Below, one piece after another: positions 6,804-13,626 of a stretch of DNA of 20,300 nt. The notes under the pieces were generated by a model. It was not told the origin of the DNA, ran no database searches, and was given only the letters and a program-made list of their open reading frames with translations. The stretch comes from Nitrospirota bacterium (GTDB taxonomy: Bacteria; Nitrospirota; Nitrospiria; Nitrospirales; NS-4), in contig VBOK01000182.1 of assembly GCA_005877565.1 (NCBI GenBank), positions 1 through 20,300 of the forward strand, read 5' to 3'. How positions within the stretch are numbered: position 1 is the first letter of the stretch; each line of letters begins with the position of its first letter. A program made the position numbers and the translations under genes.

Positions 6804-7556
6804 TCATGGTTTCGACGTGAGCAGGGCGCGAAGGGCATCGAGCTCGGTCTTGTCGAGTTCCGAAATGGTTTCGGCCTGCTGGTAGACCTGCTCAGGATTG
6901 GCGGCGATCAGCTCGCCGAGTCGGTGGACGGCAAGAAAGGGGCCGGCTAATTTCCCGTTGAGCACCCCACGCAGGAATGGCTGCAGCACCTTGACCAGCG
7001 TCGCCAGCATGGGGTTGTCCAGCCGCGCATAGACCGCCATCCGCGTCTCGACGGACTCCTTCCCGTCGCTGCCGGTCCGGGTCTGCGAGGTAAGCATCAC
7101 GATCGCCTCCCCGGTGATTAGCGGGAGGACTTTGCCGTGATGCGTGCCCTGGATGTAGTAGACCCGCTGCGTCGAGTTTTGGTAGAGCAGGTCGACCAGC
7201 GCCTCAGACCCTAGCCCGTCATCCCCCTGAAAACCCTGCGCCCCGACCCGCTTGATGGTGTATTGGCCGATCCCCAGCGTGCGGACCAGCGTGGCGGTCA
7301 GGACCACGTGGTCTAGCAAAAAGGCGTAGACCGGTTTGCGGATCGGCGTCAGGACTGGCGGGTTGACATGGCTGGTCGTGGGGTCATTGACGACGCCAGC
7401 CAGGCGACACAGGGCGTGGCGCTCCATCTTGTCGAGAGGAAAGCTACGCCCCAGGTCGTCGTTGTGGAGCTCACAGTCCTGCTCGCCCGCGACCGGCCAG
7501 ACGAGCAGCGCCCCCGCCAGTACGACGATGAACAGGATAGAAGGTGAAGGATGAAT
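6804..7556 (-). CDS. Exported protein of unknown function; signal peptide lies upstream of the first ATG
   Basis: The first conventional start is the ATG at 7427 (207 residues). The frame stays open further upstream, and the 43 codons from 7556 encode a short polar stretch, a strong hydrophobic core (ILFIVVLAGALLVW) and a likely cleavage region (PVAGEQDC). This is a typical secretion signal, so translation probably starts near 7556, four bases after the yjbQ stop. The only starts there are rare ones (ATT at 7556, CTG at 7535), unless the sequence has an error. The roughly 220-residue mature part has no motif I know; it contains YYIQGTHHGKVLPLI and is mixed alpha/beta. It is the third gene of the HD-yjbQ operon. 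The coding call is good; the start is uncertain and the function unknown. Confidence 0.72.
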   Translation of the reverse strand: MHPSPSILFIVVLAGALLVWPVAGEQDCELHNDDLGRSFPLDKMERHALCRLAGVVNDPTTSHVNPPVLTPIRKPVYAFLLDHVVLTATLVRTLGIGQYTIKRVGAQGFQGDDGLGSEALVDLLYQNSTQRVYYIQGTHHGKVLPLITGEAIVMLTSQTRTGSDGKESVETRMAVYARLDNPMLATLVKVLQPFLRGVLNGKLAGPFLAVHRLGELIAANPEQVYQQAETISELDKTELDALRALLTSKP

Positions 7557-7560
7557 ACGG

Positions 7561-7983
7561 CTACTCGCCGACCACCTGGACCACGAGGTCGCGCTTTCTG
7601 GGCCGCGTGTCGAAATCCACCACGACGATCTGCTGCCACGTGCCGAGCAGCAGCGCGCCGTCAGTGAAGGGGATGGTCACCGACGGGCCTTGCAGGTGCC
7701 CCCGTAGGTGGCTGTGGGCGTTGTCCTCGCCGGGATTGCGGGTGTTGTGCTCCCAGCGCGCGTCGGCCGGGATCAGGCGGTCCCAGATCGCCTTGGTGTC
7801 GGCGCGGATGCCCGGCTCGTCCTCGATGAGCATCACGGAGGCAGTGGTGTGCCGGATGAAGACCGTGGCGATCCCGGCTTTCAGACCGGTTTCGCCCACC
7901 GCTTCCTGGACCCGCTTGGTGATGTTCTCGATCTGAGCGTCGCCGCGCATGTCCAGCCGGATCGGGATGGTCTTGACGCTCAT
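7561..7983 (-). CDS. yjbQ: YjbQ family protein (UPF0047, secondary thiamine-phosphate synthase-like)
   Basis: This 140-residue protein matches the compact YjbQ/UPF0047 family along its whole length. Signature pieces are FIRHTTASVMLIEDE (H45), the acidic and histidine cluster NPGEDNAHSH (D87, N88, H90, H92) and LGTWQQIVVVDFD near the end. E. coli YjbQ has a weak thiamine-phosphate synthase activity that can rescue thiE mutants, but the true physiological role of the family is unsettled. The start at 7983 overlaps the stop of the HD gene by four bases (ATGA), so translation is probably coupled. An exported protein of unknown function follows almost directly. No thiamine biosynthesis gene is nearby, which argues against using the name as a pathway assignment. 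Confidence 0.93.
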   Translation of the reverse strand: MSVKTIPIRLDMRGDAQIENITKRVQEAVGETGLKAGIATVFIRHTTASVMLIEDEPGIRADTKAIWDRLIPADARWEHNTRNPGEDNAHSHLRGHLQGPSVTIPFTDGALLLGTWQQIVVVDFDTRPRKRDLVVQVVGE

Positions 7984-8849
7984 GCCTTCAACGACCTGAG
8001 GTACTGGAGCTCTCGACGCGGCAGCGCGGCGCCGCGTGACTCAGCAAGCAGTCGGTCGAACGCGCCCGCCGCGGCCAGCTCGCGCACCGTCTGCACCACG
8101 CGCGGGCTCAGGATGCCCTCCACCTGCAGCTTGTCGAGGTAGGCGAAGGCCTCAGGCAAACTCTCCTTCTTGCGCGTGTAGTAGTCGCGCCCGCGCTGGC
8201 GGTTGCTGTAGGCCTCGAACTGCTCGCATGCCACCAGGACCTCGGCCAGCTCGCGGACCCACCGCGCCGACCCGTTCAGCTTCTCGGGGTAGTAATAGTA
8301 GAGCATGACGCGCTCCATCCACGGCGCCCATTTCACGCCGAGCCGGGTCAGCTTGGGCCTGGCGACGCGCAACTGCCGGGCCAAACGGCGCGCGTAGCCC
8401 AGGCGCATCTCCACCTGCTCGGTGGTCCAGGAATCGAGCGACACACCGAGCCTGGCGAGGTGCTGGGCATAGCGCTCCAGAAACGCCTCCGTCTCCCGGC
8501 CGTATGGAGTGGATGGATGGACCGCGCGCCATTCACGGGGCCTGGTGGGAATGCCGTTCGCCCGGGCCCAGGACCAGATCTTGCCGAACAGCTCCTGATC
8601 GAGGCCCGCCCGTCCCAAATCATGCAGCAGGCACGCGATCTGGTACCGCCCCACCCGTGCTTCGGCGTGACCCAGCCGCCGAGCGACCGCTGCGCACATG
8701 CGGGCAGTGCGGAGCGCATGGTGGCGGTCGTAGCCGCGGATCACCCGGCCGGGCTTGCGCGGGTGCGGATAGTCGTACAGCCGCATGAGCGGCCCGACCA
8801 GCGAGCGCGGCATCAGCAACGGCGCAGTCTCACGTATCGGCACAGGCAT
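7980..8849 (-). CDS. HD-domain protein, probably a degenerate HD-GYP phosphohydrolase
   Basis: I chose the ATG at 8849 (289 residues) because the TTG further upstream at 8888 is itself the first base of a -35 box. The first half holds HD metal-site features: RHHAL (H43/H44), LLHDLGR (H76, D77) and VHPSTPYG (H111), in the order and spacing of HD-GYP domains. The second half is changed. Where HD-GYP proteins have the HHE..DGSGYP motif there is YYYYPEKLNGSARW, and the later aspartate motif reads ACEQFEAY. Cyclic-di-GMP cleavage is therefore doubtful; it might bind a ligand or use a one-metal site. It has no membrane segment. It overlaps yjbQ by four bases and heads a three-gene operon driven by a near-consensus promoter. 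Confidence 0.8.
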   Translation of the reverse strand: MPVPIRETAPLLMPRSLVGPLMRLYDYPHPRKPGRVIRGYDRHHALRTARMCAAVARRLGHAEARVGRYQIACLLHDLGRAGLDQELFGKIWSWARANGIPTRPREWRAVHPSTPYGRETEAFLERYAQHLARLGVSLDSWTTEQVEMRLGYARRLARQLRVARPKLTRLGVKWAPWMERVMLYYYYPEKLNGSARWVRELAEVLVACEQFEAYSNRQRGRDYYTRKKESLPEAFAYLDKLQVEGILSPRVVQTVRELAAAGAFDRLLAESRGAALPRRELQYLRSLKA

Positions 8850-8859
8850 TGGCCCTGAC

Positions 8860-8888
8860 AGAATATCCCGCGAGGGGTGAGGTGTCAA
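8860..8888 (-). promoter_or_regulatory. Sigma-70 promoter for the HD-yjbQ operon
   Basis: On the minus strand TTGACA (8888-8883) is followed after exactly 17 bases by TATTCT (8865-8860). This is a perfect -35 box and a four- to five-of-six -10 box at ideal spacing. The HD gene ATG lies 10 bases after the -10 box, so the leader should be only about four bases. Confidence 0.7.
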
Positions 8889-8917
8889 TCAAACGGACTC
8901 TCGGGTGATGGCACGCG

Positions 8918-8946
8918 TTGCCAGACTCAGGCGCGCAGGCTATGAT
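8918..8946 (+). promoter_or_regulatory. Sigma-70 promoter for the reductase-domain gene
   Basis: TTGCCA (8918-8923), a 17-base spacer, then TATGAT (8941-8946): five of six matches in each box at ideal spacing. The ATG at 8956 lies 9 bases after the -10 box, giving a predicted leader of about three bases and no room for a ribosome binding site. It is divergent from the HD-operon promoter, with the two -35 boxes 29 bases apart. Confidence 0.7.
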
Positions 8947-8955
8947 CCGTACACT

Positions 8956-9432
8956 ATGGCAGACATCACGCGCATCAAGACGAAGACGCCGGGCGATACC
9001 GTACTGATGAGCGGGCCGAACACGGGCGGGCACTGGGTGGACGGGATGGCCAAGAAGGTCGGCTTCGTCGCCGGCGGGACCGGTATCACACCGATGATCG
9101 CCATCATCCGCAGGATCCTGACAAAGCGACTCGACGTCGAACTGTTCCTAGTCTTCGCGAACAAGACCGAGGAAGACATCATCCTCCGGGAGGAATGGGA
9201 TCGGGACGTACGCGACCATCCCAACTTCCACTGCTATCACGTGCTCGAACAGCCACCCGCGGTCTGGACGATGGGAGCCGGGCGGGTCACAGACGACATG
9301 TTGCGCGTCCACCTGCCCGCGCCAGGGCCCGACACGATCGTCTTTCTCTGCGGCCCCCCGCCGATGGTGGAAGCCCTGGAGGGCACCCTCAAGGACCTCG
9401 GCTATTCCGAGGAAGCCGTCATCCTGCCGTAG
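8956..9432 (+). CDS. Stand-alone NAD-binding domain of the ferredoxin-NADP/cytochrome b5 reductase family
   Basis: This is a 158-residue protein from the ATG at 8956. GFVAGGTGITPM (G40-M47) is the nucleotide phosphate loop, FANKTEEDIILREE follows the second strand, and FLCGPPPMVEAL (C132-M137) is the C-terminal NAD-binding signature of the family. Full-length relatives have an FAD-binding barrel of about 100 residues in front. Here only its last strand (GDTVLMSGP) remains, directly after the start codon. A well-formed promoter lies just upstream, and no FAD-domain sequence is visible in the gap or in the other frames there, so this looks like an intact short gene. It may pair with a separate flavoprotein partner. 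Its last 31 bases overlap the convergent kinase gene. Confidence 0.87.
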   Translation: MADITRIKTKTPGDTVLMSGPNTGGHWVDGMAKKVGFVAGGTGITPMIAIIRRILTKRLDVELFLVFANKTEEDIILREEWDRDVRDHPNFHCYHVLEQPPAVWTMGAGRVTDDMLRVHLPAPGPDTIVFLCGPPPMVEALEGTLKDLGYSEEAVILP

Positions 9433-11018
9433 ACCGTATGGCTGGACGGCGAGTCGAGCACCTCCCGCACCTTGCGCAAGAAGGTATTCGCTGAGAATGG
9501 CTTTTGGAGAAACACCAACCCTGCGTTCAACACCCCATGGCGGACGACCGCGTCATCAGTGTAGCCGGACATGTAGAGCACCTTCGTCTCTGGATGGATA
9601 GTCCCCAATCGCGCAGCCAGTTCGCGGCCGCTCATCCCCGGCATCACAACATCGGTCACCAGCAGATGGATCGAACCGGAATGCATATGGCAGATGCGCA
9701 GGGCCTCCGTGCTATCACACGCTTCCGACACGGCATAGCCATGCGCTTCAAGGATCTCCTGCGCCAAGCTCCGAACCATGTCCTCATCTTCCACGAGAAG
9801 AATCGTTTCTGAACCGCGCAGTATCGAGGAACCAGGATGGGCCGGCTCGCTTCCCTCAGCGATGCCCTCGACCTGAGGCAGGTAGATTTTGAACGTCGTG
9901 CCTTTTCCGAGCTCGCTATAGACCCAGATGTTGCCGCCACTCTGTTTGACAATGCCGTAGACCGTGGCCAGGCCAAGACCGGTTCCCTTACCGTGCTCTT
10001 TGGTCGTGAAGAATGGCTCGAAGATGCGGGCCTGGGTCTCCTCGTCCATCCCGCACCCTGTATCGCTGAACGCCAGCATCACGTAAGGTCCAGGCCGGAC
10101 TGAGACATGCCTGTGGGCGTACGCTTCGTCCAGTTCGACATCCGCAGTCTCGATCGTCAAATTGCCTCCTTCCGGCATCGCATCACGGGCATTGACGATC
10201 AGGTTCAGGATGATCTGTTCGATCTGCCCAGGATCCGCTTTGATGAGGCCCAATCCAGGTTGCAGGGCGGTCTCCAGATGGATGTCCTCGCCGATCAGGG
10301 GCTGGAGCATGGCCTCAAAGTTCGTTACCACGGCATTCAGGTCCAGCACTTTCAGGTGCTGAACCTGCCGGCGGCTGAAGGCCAGCAGCTGGCGTGTCAA
10401 GGTTGCGGCCCGCCAAGCCGCTTTCTTGATATGCTCGACGTTTTTGCGAGCAAGGAGATTGGCTCCGAGGCTGTTGATCACAAGTTCACTGTAGCCGGTA
10501 ATGGCCGTCAACAGGTTGTTGAAGTCATGCGCGATGCCGCCGGCAAGCCTGCCGATCGCCTCCATCTTCTGAGCCTGGCGAAGCTGCTCTTCCAGTCTGG
10601 TTCTGTCCTCGTCGGCCAGCTTGCGTTCCCTCCGTTCCTCAACCTCGCGCAAGGCACGACGCACGGCATGGGCCAGTCGTGCGAGGTGGTGTTTCAGCAC
10701 GTAGTCTGTGGCGCCGGCTTTCAGAGATGCGATCGCTGTGTCTTCTCCGATGGTGCCGGTCACAAAAATGAAGGGGACTTCAGGGTACAGTTCTCGCACA
10801 TGTCTCAACGCAGACAGTCCCTCGTATGAAGGGAGCGTGTAGTCGGCCAGGATGATGTCCCACCCGCTCTGCTTAAGAGCGGCAAGGAAGTCGCCGCGGG
10901 TCTCGACGCGCATCAGCTCGCAGGTCATGCCTTCTTTGACCAGCGCCAGGCGAACCAATTCCTGATCGTTCGGATTGGCTTCAAGATGAAGTATGCGCAC
11001 CACCATTCCCATACTCAT
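9402..11018 (-). CDS. Hybrid sensor histidine kinase (REC-HisKA-HATPase-REC)
   Basis: This 538-residue protein starts at the ATG at 11018, five bases after a strong GGGAGG site. It opens with a receiver domain (about 8-125; phosphoacceptor D59, lysine K109). A coiled-coil linker (about 125-150) leads to the HisKA motif GGIAHDFNNLL with H164. The ATPase part has LNLIVNARDAM (N box), FSDTGCGMD (G1), FEPFFTTK (F box) and GTGLGLATVYGI (G2). A second receiver ends the protein, with D456 in TDVVMPGMSG. It has no membrane segment, so it senses through the N-terminal receiver and acts in the cytoplasm. The usual acidic pair of the first receiver reads EA (E13, A14) instead of ED/DD. No output regulator is adjacent, so the partner and signal are unknown. 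Its 3' end overlaps the reductase gene. Confidence 0.95.
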   Translation of the reverse strand: MSMGMVVRILHLEANPNDQELVRLALVKEGMTCELMRVETRGDFLAALKQSGWDIILADYTLPSYEGLSALRHVRELYPEVPFIFVTGTIGEDTAIASLKAGATDYVLKHHLARLAHAVRRALREVEERRERKLADEDRTRLEEQLRQAQKMEAIGRLAGGIAHDFNNLLTAITGYSELVINSLGANLLARKNVEHIKKAAWRAATLTRQLLAFSRRQVQHLKVLDLNAVVTNFEAMLQPLIGEDIHLETALQPGLGLIKADPGQIEQIILNLIVNARDAMPEGGNLTIETADVELDEAYAHRHVSVRPGPYVMLAFSDTGCGMDEETQARIFEPFFTTKEHGKGTGLGLATVYGIVKQSGGNIWVYSELGKGTTFKIYLPQVEGIAEGSEPAHPGSSILRGSETILLVEDEDMVRSLAQEILEAHGYAVSEACDSTEALRICHMHSGSIHLLVTDVVMPGMSGRELAARLGTIHPETKVLYMSGYTDDAVVRHGVLNAGLVFLQKPFSANTFLRKVREVLDSPSSHTVYGRMTASSE

Positions 11019-11284
11019 AATCCTCCCTCGGGTAGATGGACGTATTAAAGGCAAGGACATCCTGAGCTAAATCCTGAAAGAAGCACAGGGCATGCCATGT
11101 TGGAAGAGCGAGACCTGAACAGTGATGTCTAAAGAACAACCACGATTCTCGGCATTGCGCTGGAGGGAGTGGATGTTTTCGACGACTCCGGTGCAGGCGA
11201 GTCCCTACACAGGCTGTGATATGTTATATATCTGCGTTCTATATCCGGAGAAGGCTCCACTGTGGAAGGCGAAATGTTGGGTCT
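11019..11284. other. 266-base intergenic region upstream of the hybrid kinase
   Basis: I find no convincing gene here; the short frame beginning at 11122 on plus runs into the antisense of the lipoprotein gene. On minus, a TTTAAT box (11049-11044) lies a suitable distance before the kinase start, with only a weak -35. A sequence with GG-N10-GC spacing (TGGCATGCCCTGTGCTT, 11097-11081, minus) resembles a sigma-54 promoter. An AT-rich stretch lies at 11217-11245, followed by a small GGAG/CTCC hairpin, but neither is a clear terminator. Confidence 0.4.
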
Positions 11285-12145
11285 TTATTCGTGCTTGGCC
11301 CGGATCAACTTGGCCCGAGCGGCCAGCGTCGTCGCTTGGTCTTCGCGGTTGGTCCTCGCGAGCAAGGCCGCGTAGTTCTCCAGGGTCGTAGCCAACCCCA
11401 GATCGTCTGGTCCTAGCACTTTCTCCTTGATAGCCAGCGCGCGCTGGTAGAGAGGCTCGGCTTCGGCGTAGCGGCCCTGAACGTAATAGAGCTCGCCTAG
11501 ATTGTTGAGGATGATGGCGACGTCCAGATGCTCCGCCCCTTTGGCGCGCTCCGTGATATCGAGTGCCTGGCGGAACAGCGGTTCTGCCTCGGCGTAGCGG
11601 CCCTGGCTTCTGAAACTGACGGCGCGGTTATTGAGGTCGCCGGCCTGATCCGTGGGCGCACGGGGTTGCAGAAACTGTTGGGCCAGCGGGTGCTCCCAGC
11701 CCCAGCCCGACAGCTTCCCGTTCTCGATGATCACCGGCGTCAACTGTTTGTTACTAATCATGCCCTCGGCATCAACTCCGCCTGTGTAGTAGAACAGCAC
11801 CTCATAGCGCATGCCGCCCTGCTCCAGGGTCTGCGTCTGGTAGGGGCTCCGGATGACTTCGCGCTTTTCGCACGGTAGCCAGCCCATCGCGCGCTGGATC
11901 TGGGCCCATGTGGACCATCCCCACTTGATGCACCCCTCCACTGGATCGGCCTGCATTCGTTCCAGAACTTCCTCGCGTGATTGGCCAACGGTCAGTGTCT
12001 TCAGATGGGCTACATTCAGGGCCGCCAAGTCCAGGTTCTTGTCGGGTGTCGGGTAGGATGTGAAGGTAGCAACGTTTGAAGCCGAGCACGCGGTTAACGC
12101 AAGCAGCCCCATAACCGAAGCGATCGGGATCATTCGTATCATCAT
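11285..12145 (-). CDS. Lipoprotein with BamE/SmpA-like segment and kinesin-light-chain-type TPR repeats
   Basis: This is a 286-residue protein. Its N-terminus is a lipoprotein signal with the lipobox LTAC (C20); residue 21 is serine, which favours outer-membrane sorting under the E. coli rule. A segment around residues 44-65 (LNVAHLKTLTVGQSREEVLERM) resembles the start of the SmpA/BamE domain, and the region up to about 150 is beta-rich. The C-terminal part holds about three TPR units of roughly 42 residues with the repeated motif GRYAEAEPL, as in kinesin light-chain repeats. TPRs bind partner proteins. The ATG at 12145 overlaps the stop of the M20 peptidase by four bases (ATGA), and AGGA precedes it, so it is translationally coupled to that gene. 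The TPR and lipobox are clear; the BamE-like part is tentative. Confidence 0.85.
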   Translation of the reverse strand: MMIRMIPIASVMGLLALTACSASNVATFTSYPTPDKNLDLAALNVAHLKTLTVGQSREEVLERMQADPVEGCIKWGWSTWAQIQRAMGWLPCEKREVIRSPYQTQTLEQGGMRYEVLFYYTGGVDAEGMISNKQLTPVIIENGKLSGWGWEHPLAQQFLQPRAPTDQAGDLNNRAVSFRSQGRYAEAEPLFRQALDITERAKGAEHLDVAIILNNLGELYYVQGRYAEAEPLYQRALAIKEKVLGPDDLGLATTLENYAALLARTNREDQATTLAARAKLIRAKHE

Positions 12146-13530
12146 GCTGTCCTGCTCCCTTGGGTCTTGCCGGTGATCCTGCTGACCTCATCGAAGTATG
12201 CGACGAACGCTTTCATCCCCCCGGACGCCTGCCCCCAGTCGAAACGCTCGTTGGGCGCGTGGTAGCCGTGCTCCGGCAGACTCAAGCCCAGGAACATGAC
12301 GGGCGCCTTCCACCGCTTCGCCATGGTCACGACCGCCCCGATGGACCCGCCCTCGCGGATGAAGGCCGGCTCCTTCCCGAAGCCGAAGCGCAGAGCCTTC
12401 AGCACAGCCCCCGCATACGGCCCGCCAAGATCGGCCACGTAGGGTCGCAGCATGCCGTGCGCTTCCACGTGGACGTCGGGGTTGAGCTTGCGGACATAGG
12501 CGCGGAAGATTCGGAAGATGGCGGCCGGGTCCTGAGCCGGCACCAGCCGCATGCTGACCTTGGCCTCCGCGCGCGGCGGAATGGAGGTCTTGACCCCTGG
12601 CCCCGTGTATCCTCCGACGAAACCGTGCACTTCAAACGTGGGTTCGGCCCACAGGCGCTTCATCACTTCCATGCGATCCCGCACGCGCAATTTCGTCAAC
12701 TGGTGCGCGGCGGCGAATGTCTTCACCTGAAAGCCGGACCTCAGAAACTGCGCCCGATCCGTCTTGCCCAGCGGCCTGACTGACTTGTAAAACCCAGGGA
12801 TGGTGACCCGTCCGGTCTTCGCGTCCACGCAGGCCGCGAGCACGGCGGCCAGTTCCGTGAGGGGATTGCGGGCCACGCCGCCGGTCAAGCCGGAATGCGC
12901 CTCTCGCCTGGCAGTCTCCAGGATCAGCCGCGCAGCCAGATTGCCCCGTAGCCCATAGGGCGCCGCCGGACGGCCGCCCGCCAGCCAGATTGTATCAGAC
13001 ACAACGACAGAATCTGGTTTGCGGAAATTCATCGCTTTCGCTAAGCCTTCCGCGAAGTGGGGGCTACCTATCTCTTCCTCCAGTTCCCAGACGAACTGGA
13101 TATTGAGCCGCACGCCGTGCTCGGCCGCGTAGCGGGCCGCCAGCAACGCGGTGAGCGCCGGCCCCTTGTCGTCGGTGGCGCCCCGACCATGATAGTGCTC
13201 GCCCTCGACCGTGAATTTGAACGGCTCGCGCGTCCATTCCGGCTCCATCGCCGGCTGCACATCGAGATGGTTGTAGACAGTCACGGTCGGCCAAGCCGGG
13301 TCCTGCGTCCACCCGCCGACGACTAGCGGATAGCCTCCGGTCTCGACGATCGTTGCCTGTGCCCCCAAGGACGTGAGGCAGCCCACCGCCACCTCCGCGC
13401 CCCGCCACATATCGTTGCGACGCGCGGGATCCATGCTGACGGTGGGGATCTCCACCAGCCGCCCCAGCCACTCCTCAAAGCGAGGCCGGCTCTCTTCCAC
13501 GTAACGATCTAGGCTGTCGTAGAGAGACAT
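12142..13530 (-). CDS. M20-family metallopeptidase (CNDP/carnosinase-like dipeptidase)
   Basis: This 462-residue enzyme starts at the ATG at 13530 (MSLYDSLDRYVEES). The frame is open 60 bases further, but those codons come from the intergenic palindrome and are not family sequence. Metal-site residues are in place: YNHLDVQP (H88, D90), GATDDKGP (bridging D120), ELEEEIGS (catalytic and metal glutamates about 152-153), VVSDT (D179) and LPEHGYHAPNE near the C-terminus. The central dimerisation domain (about 200-330) is present and the length is normal. The family cleaves dipeptides in the cytoplasm with two zinc ions. No clear ribosome binding site precedes the start. The lipoprotein gene downstream is translationally coupled, and oligoendopeptidase F lies upstream, so a role in peptide recycling is likely. 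Confidence 0.93.
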   Translation of the reverse strand: MSLYDSLDRYVEESRPRFEEWLGRLVEIPTVSMDPARRNDMWRGAEVAVGCLTSLGAQATIVETGGYPLVVGGWTQDPAWPTVTVYNHLDVQPAMEPEWTREPFKFTVEGEHYHGRGATDDKGPALTALLAARYAAEHGVRLNIQFVWELEEEIGSPHFAEGLAKAMNFRKPDSVVVSDTIWLAGGRPAAPYGLRGNLAARLILETARREAHSGLTGGVARNPLTELAAVLAACVDAKTGRVTIPGFYKSVRPLGKTDRAQFLRSGFQVKTFAAAHQLTKLRVRDRMEVMKRLWAEPTFEVHGFVGGYTGPGVKTSIPPRAEAKVSMRLVPAQDPAAIFRIFRAYVRKLNPDVHVEAHGMLRPYVADLGGPYAGAVLKALRFGFGKEPAFIREGGSIGAVVTMAKRWKAPVMFLGLSLPEHGYHAPNERFDWGQASGGMKAFVAYFDEVSRITGKTQGSRTA

Positions 13531-13548
13531 TCTAAGGCTTTGACCGAT

Positions 13549-13606
13549 GTAGGGGCAGACCTGTGTGTCTGCCCTGAATTGGGCGAACACATAGGTTCGC
13601 CCCTAC
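13549..13606. repeat. 58-bp double-hairpin palindromic element
   Basis: The element is bounded by GTAGGGGC (13549-13556) and its inverse GCCCCTAC (13599-13606). Inside are two perfect hairpins: GGGCAGAC with GTCTGCCC (13553-13573) and GGGCGAAC with GTTCGCCC (13581-13602), joined by TGAATT. It lies between the oligoendopeptidase F and M20 genes. The wording resembles dispersed palindromes seen in many environmental bacterial genomes (from memory, unverified). It could stabilise or attenuate the message, or be a mobile repeat. Confidence 0.8.
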
Positions 13607-13626
13607 AAACATGCCGACGGTGCCGT

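Noticed and set aside
10107..10829. 240-codon open frame on plus, antisense to the hybrid kinase
   Set aside because: The kinase motifs on minus are complete; the plus frame has no family feature or ribosome binding site.
11122..11391. Small plus-strand frame in the gap before the kinase
   Set aside because: No ribosome binding site, no motif, and half of it is antisense to the lipoprotein TPR region.
13531..13590. N-terminal 20-residue extension of the M20 dipeptidase
   Set aside because: It is translated from the intergenic palindrome; the family start matches the ATG at 13530.
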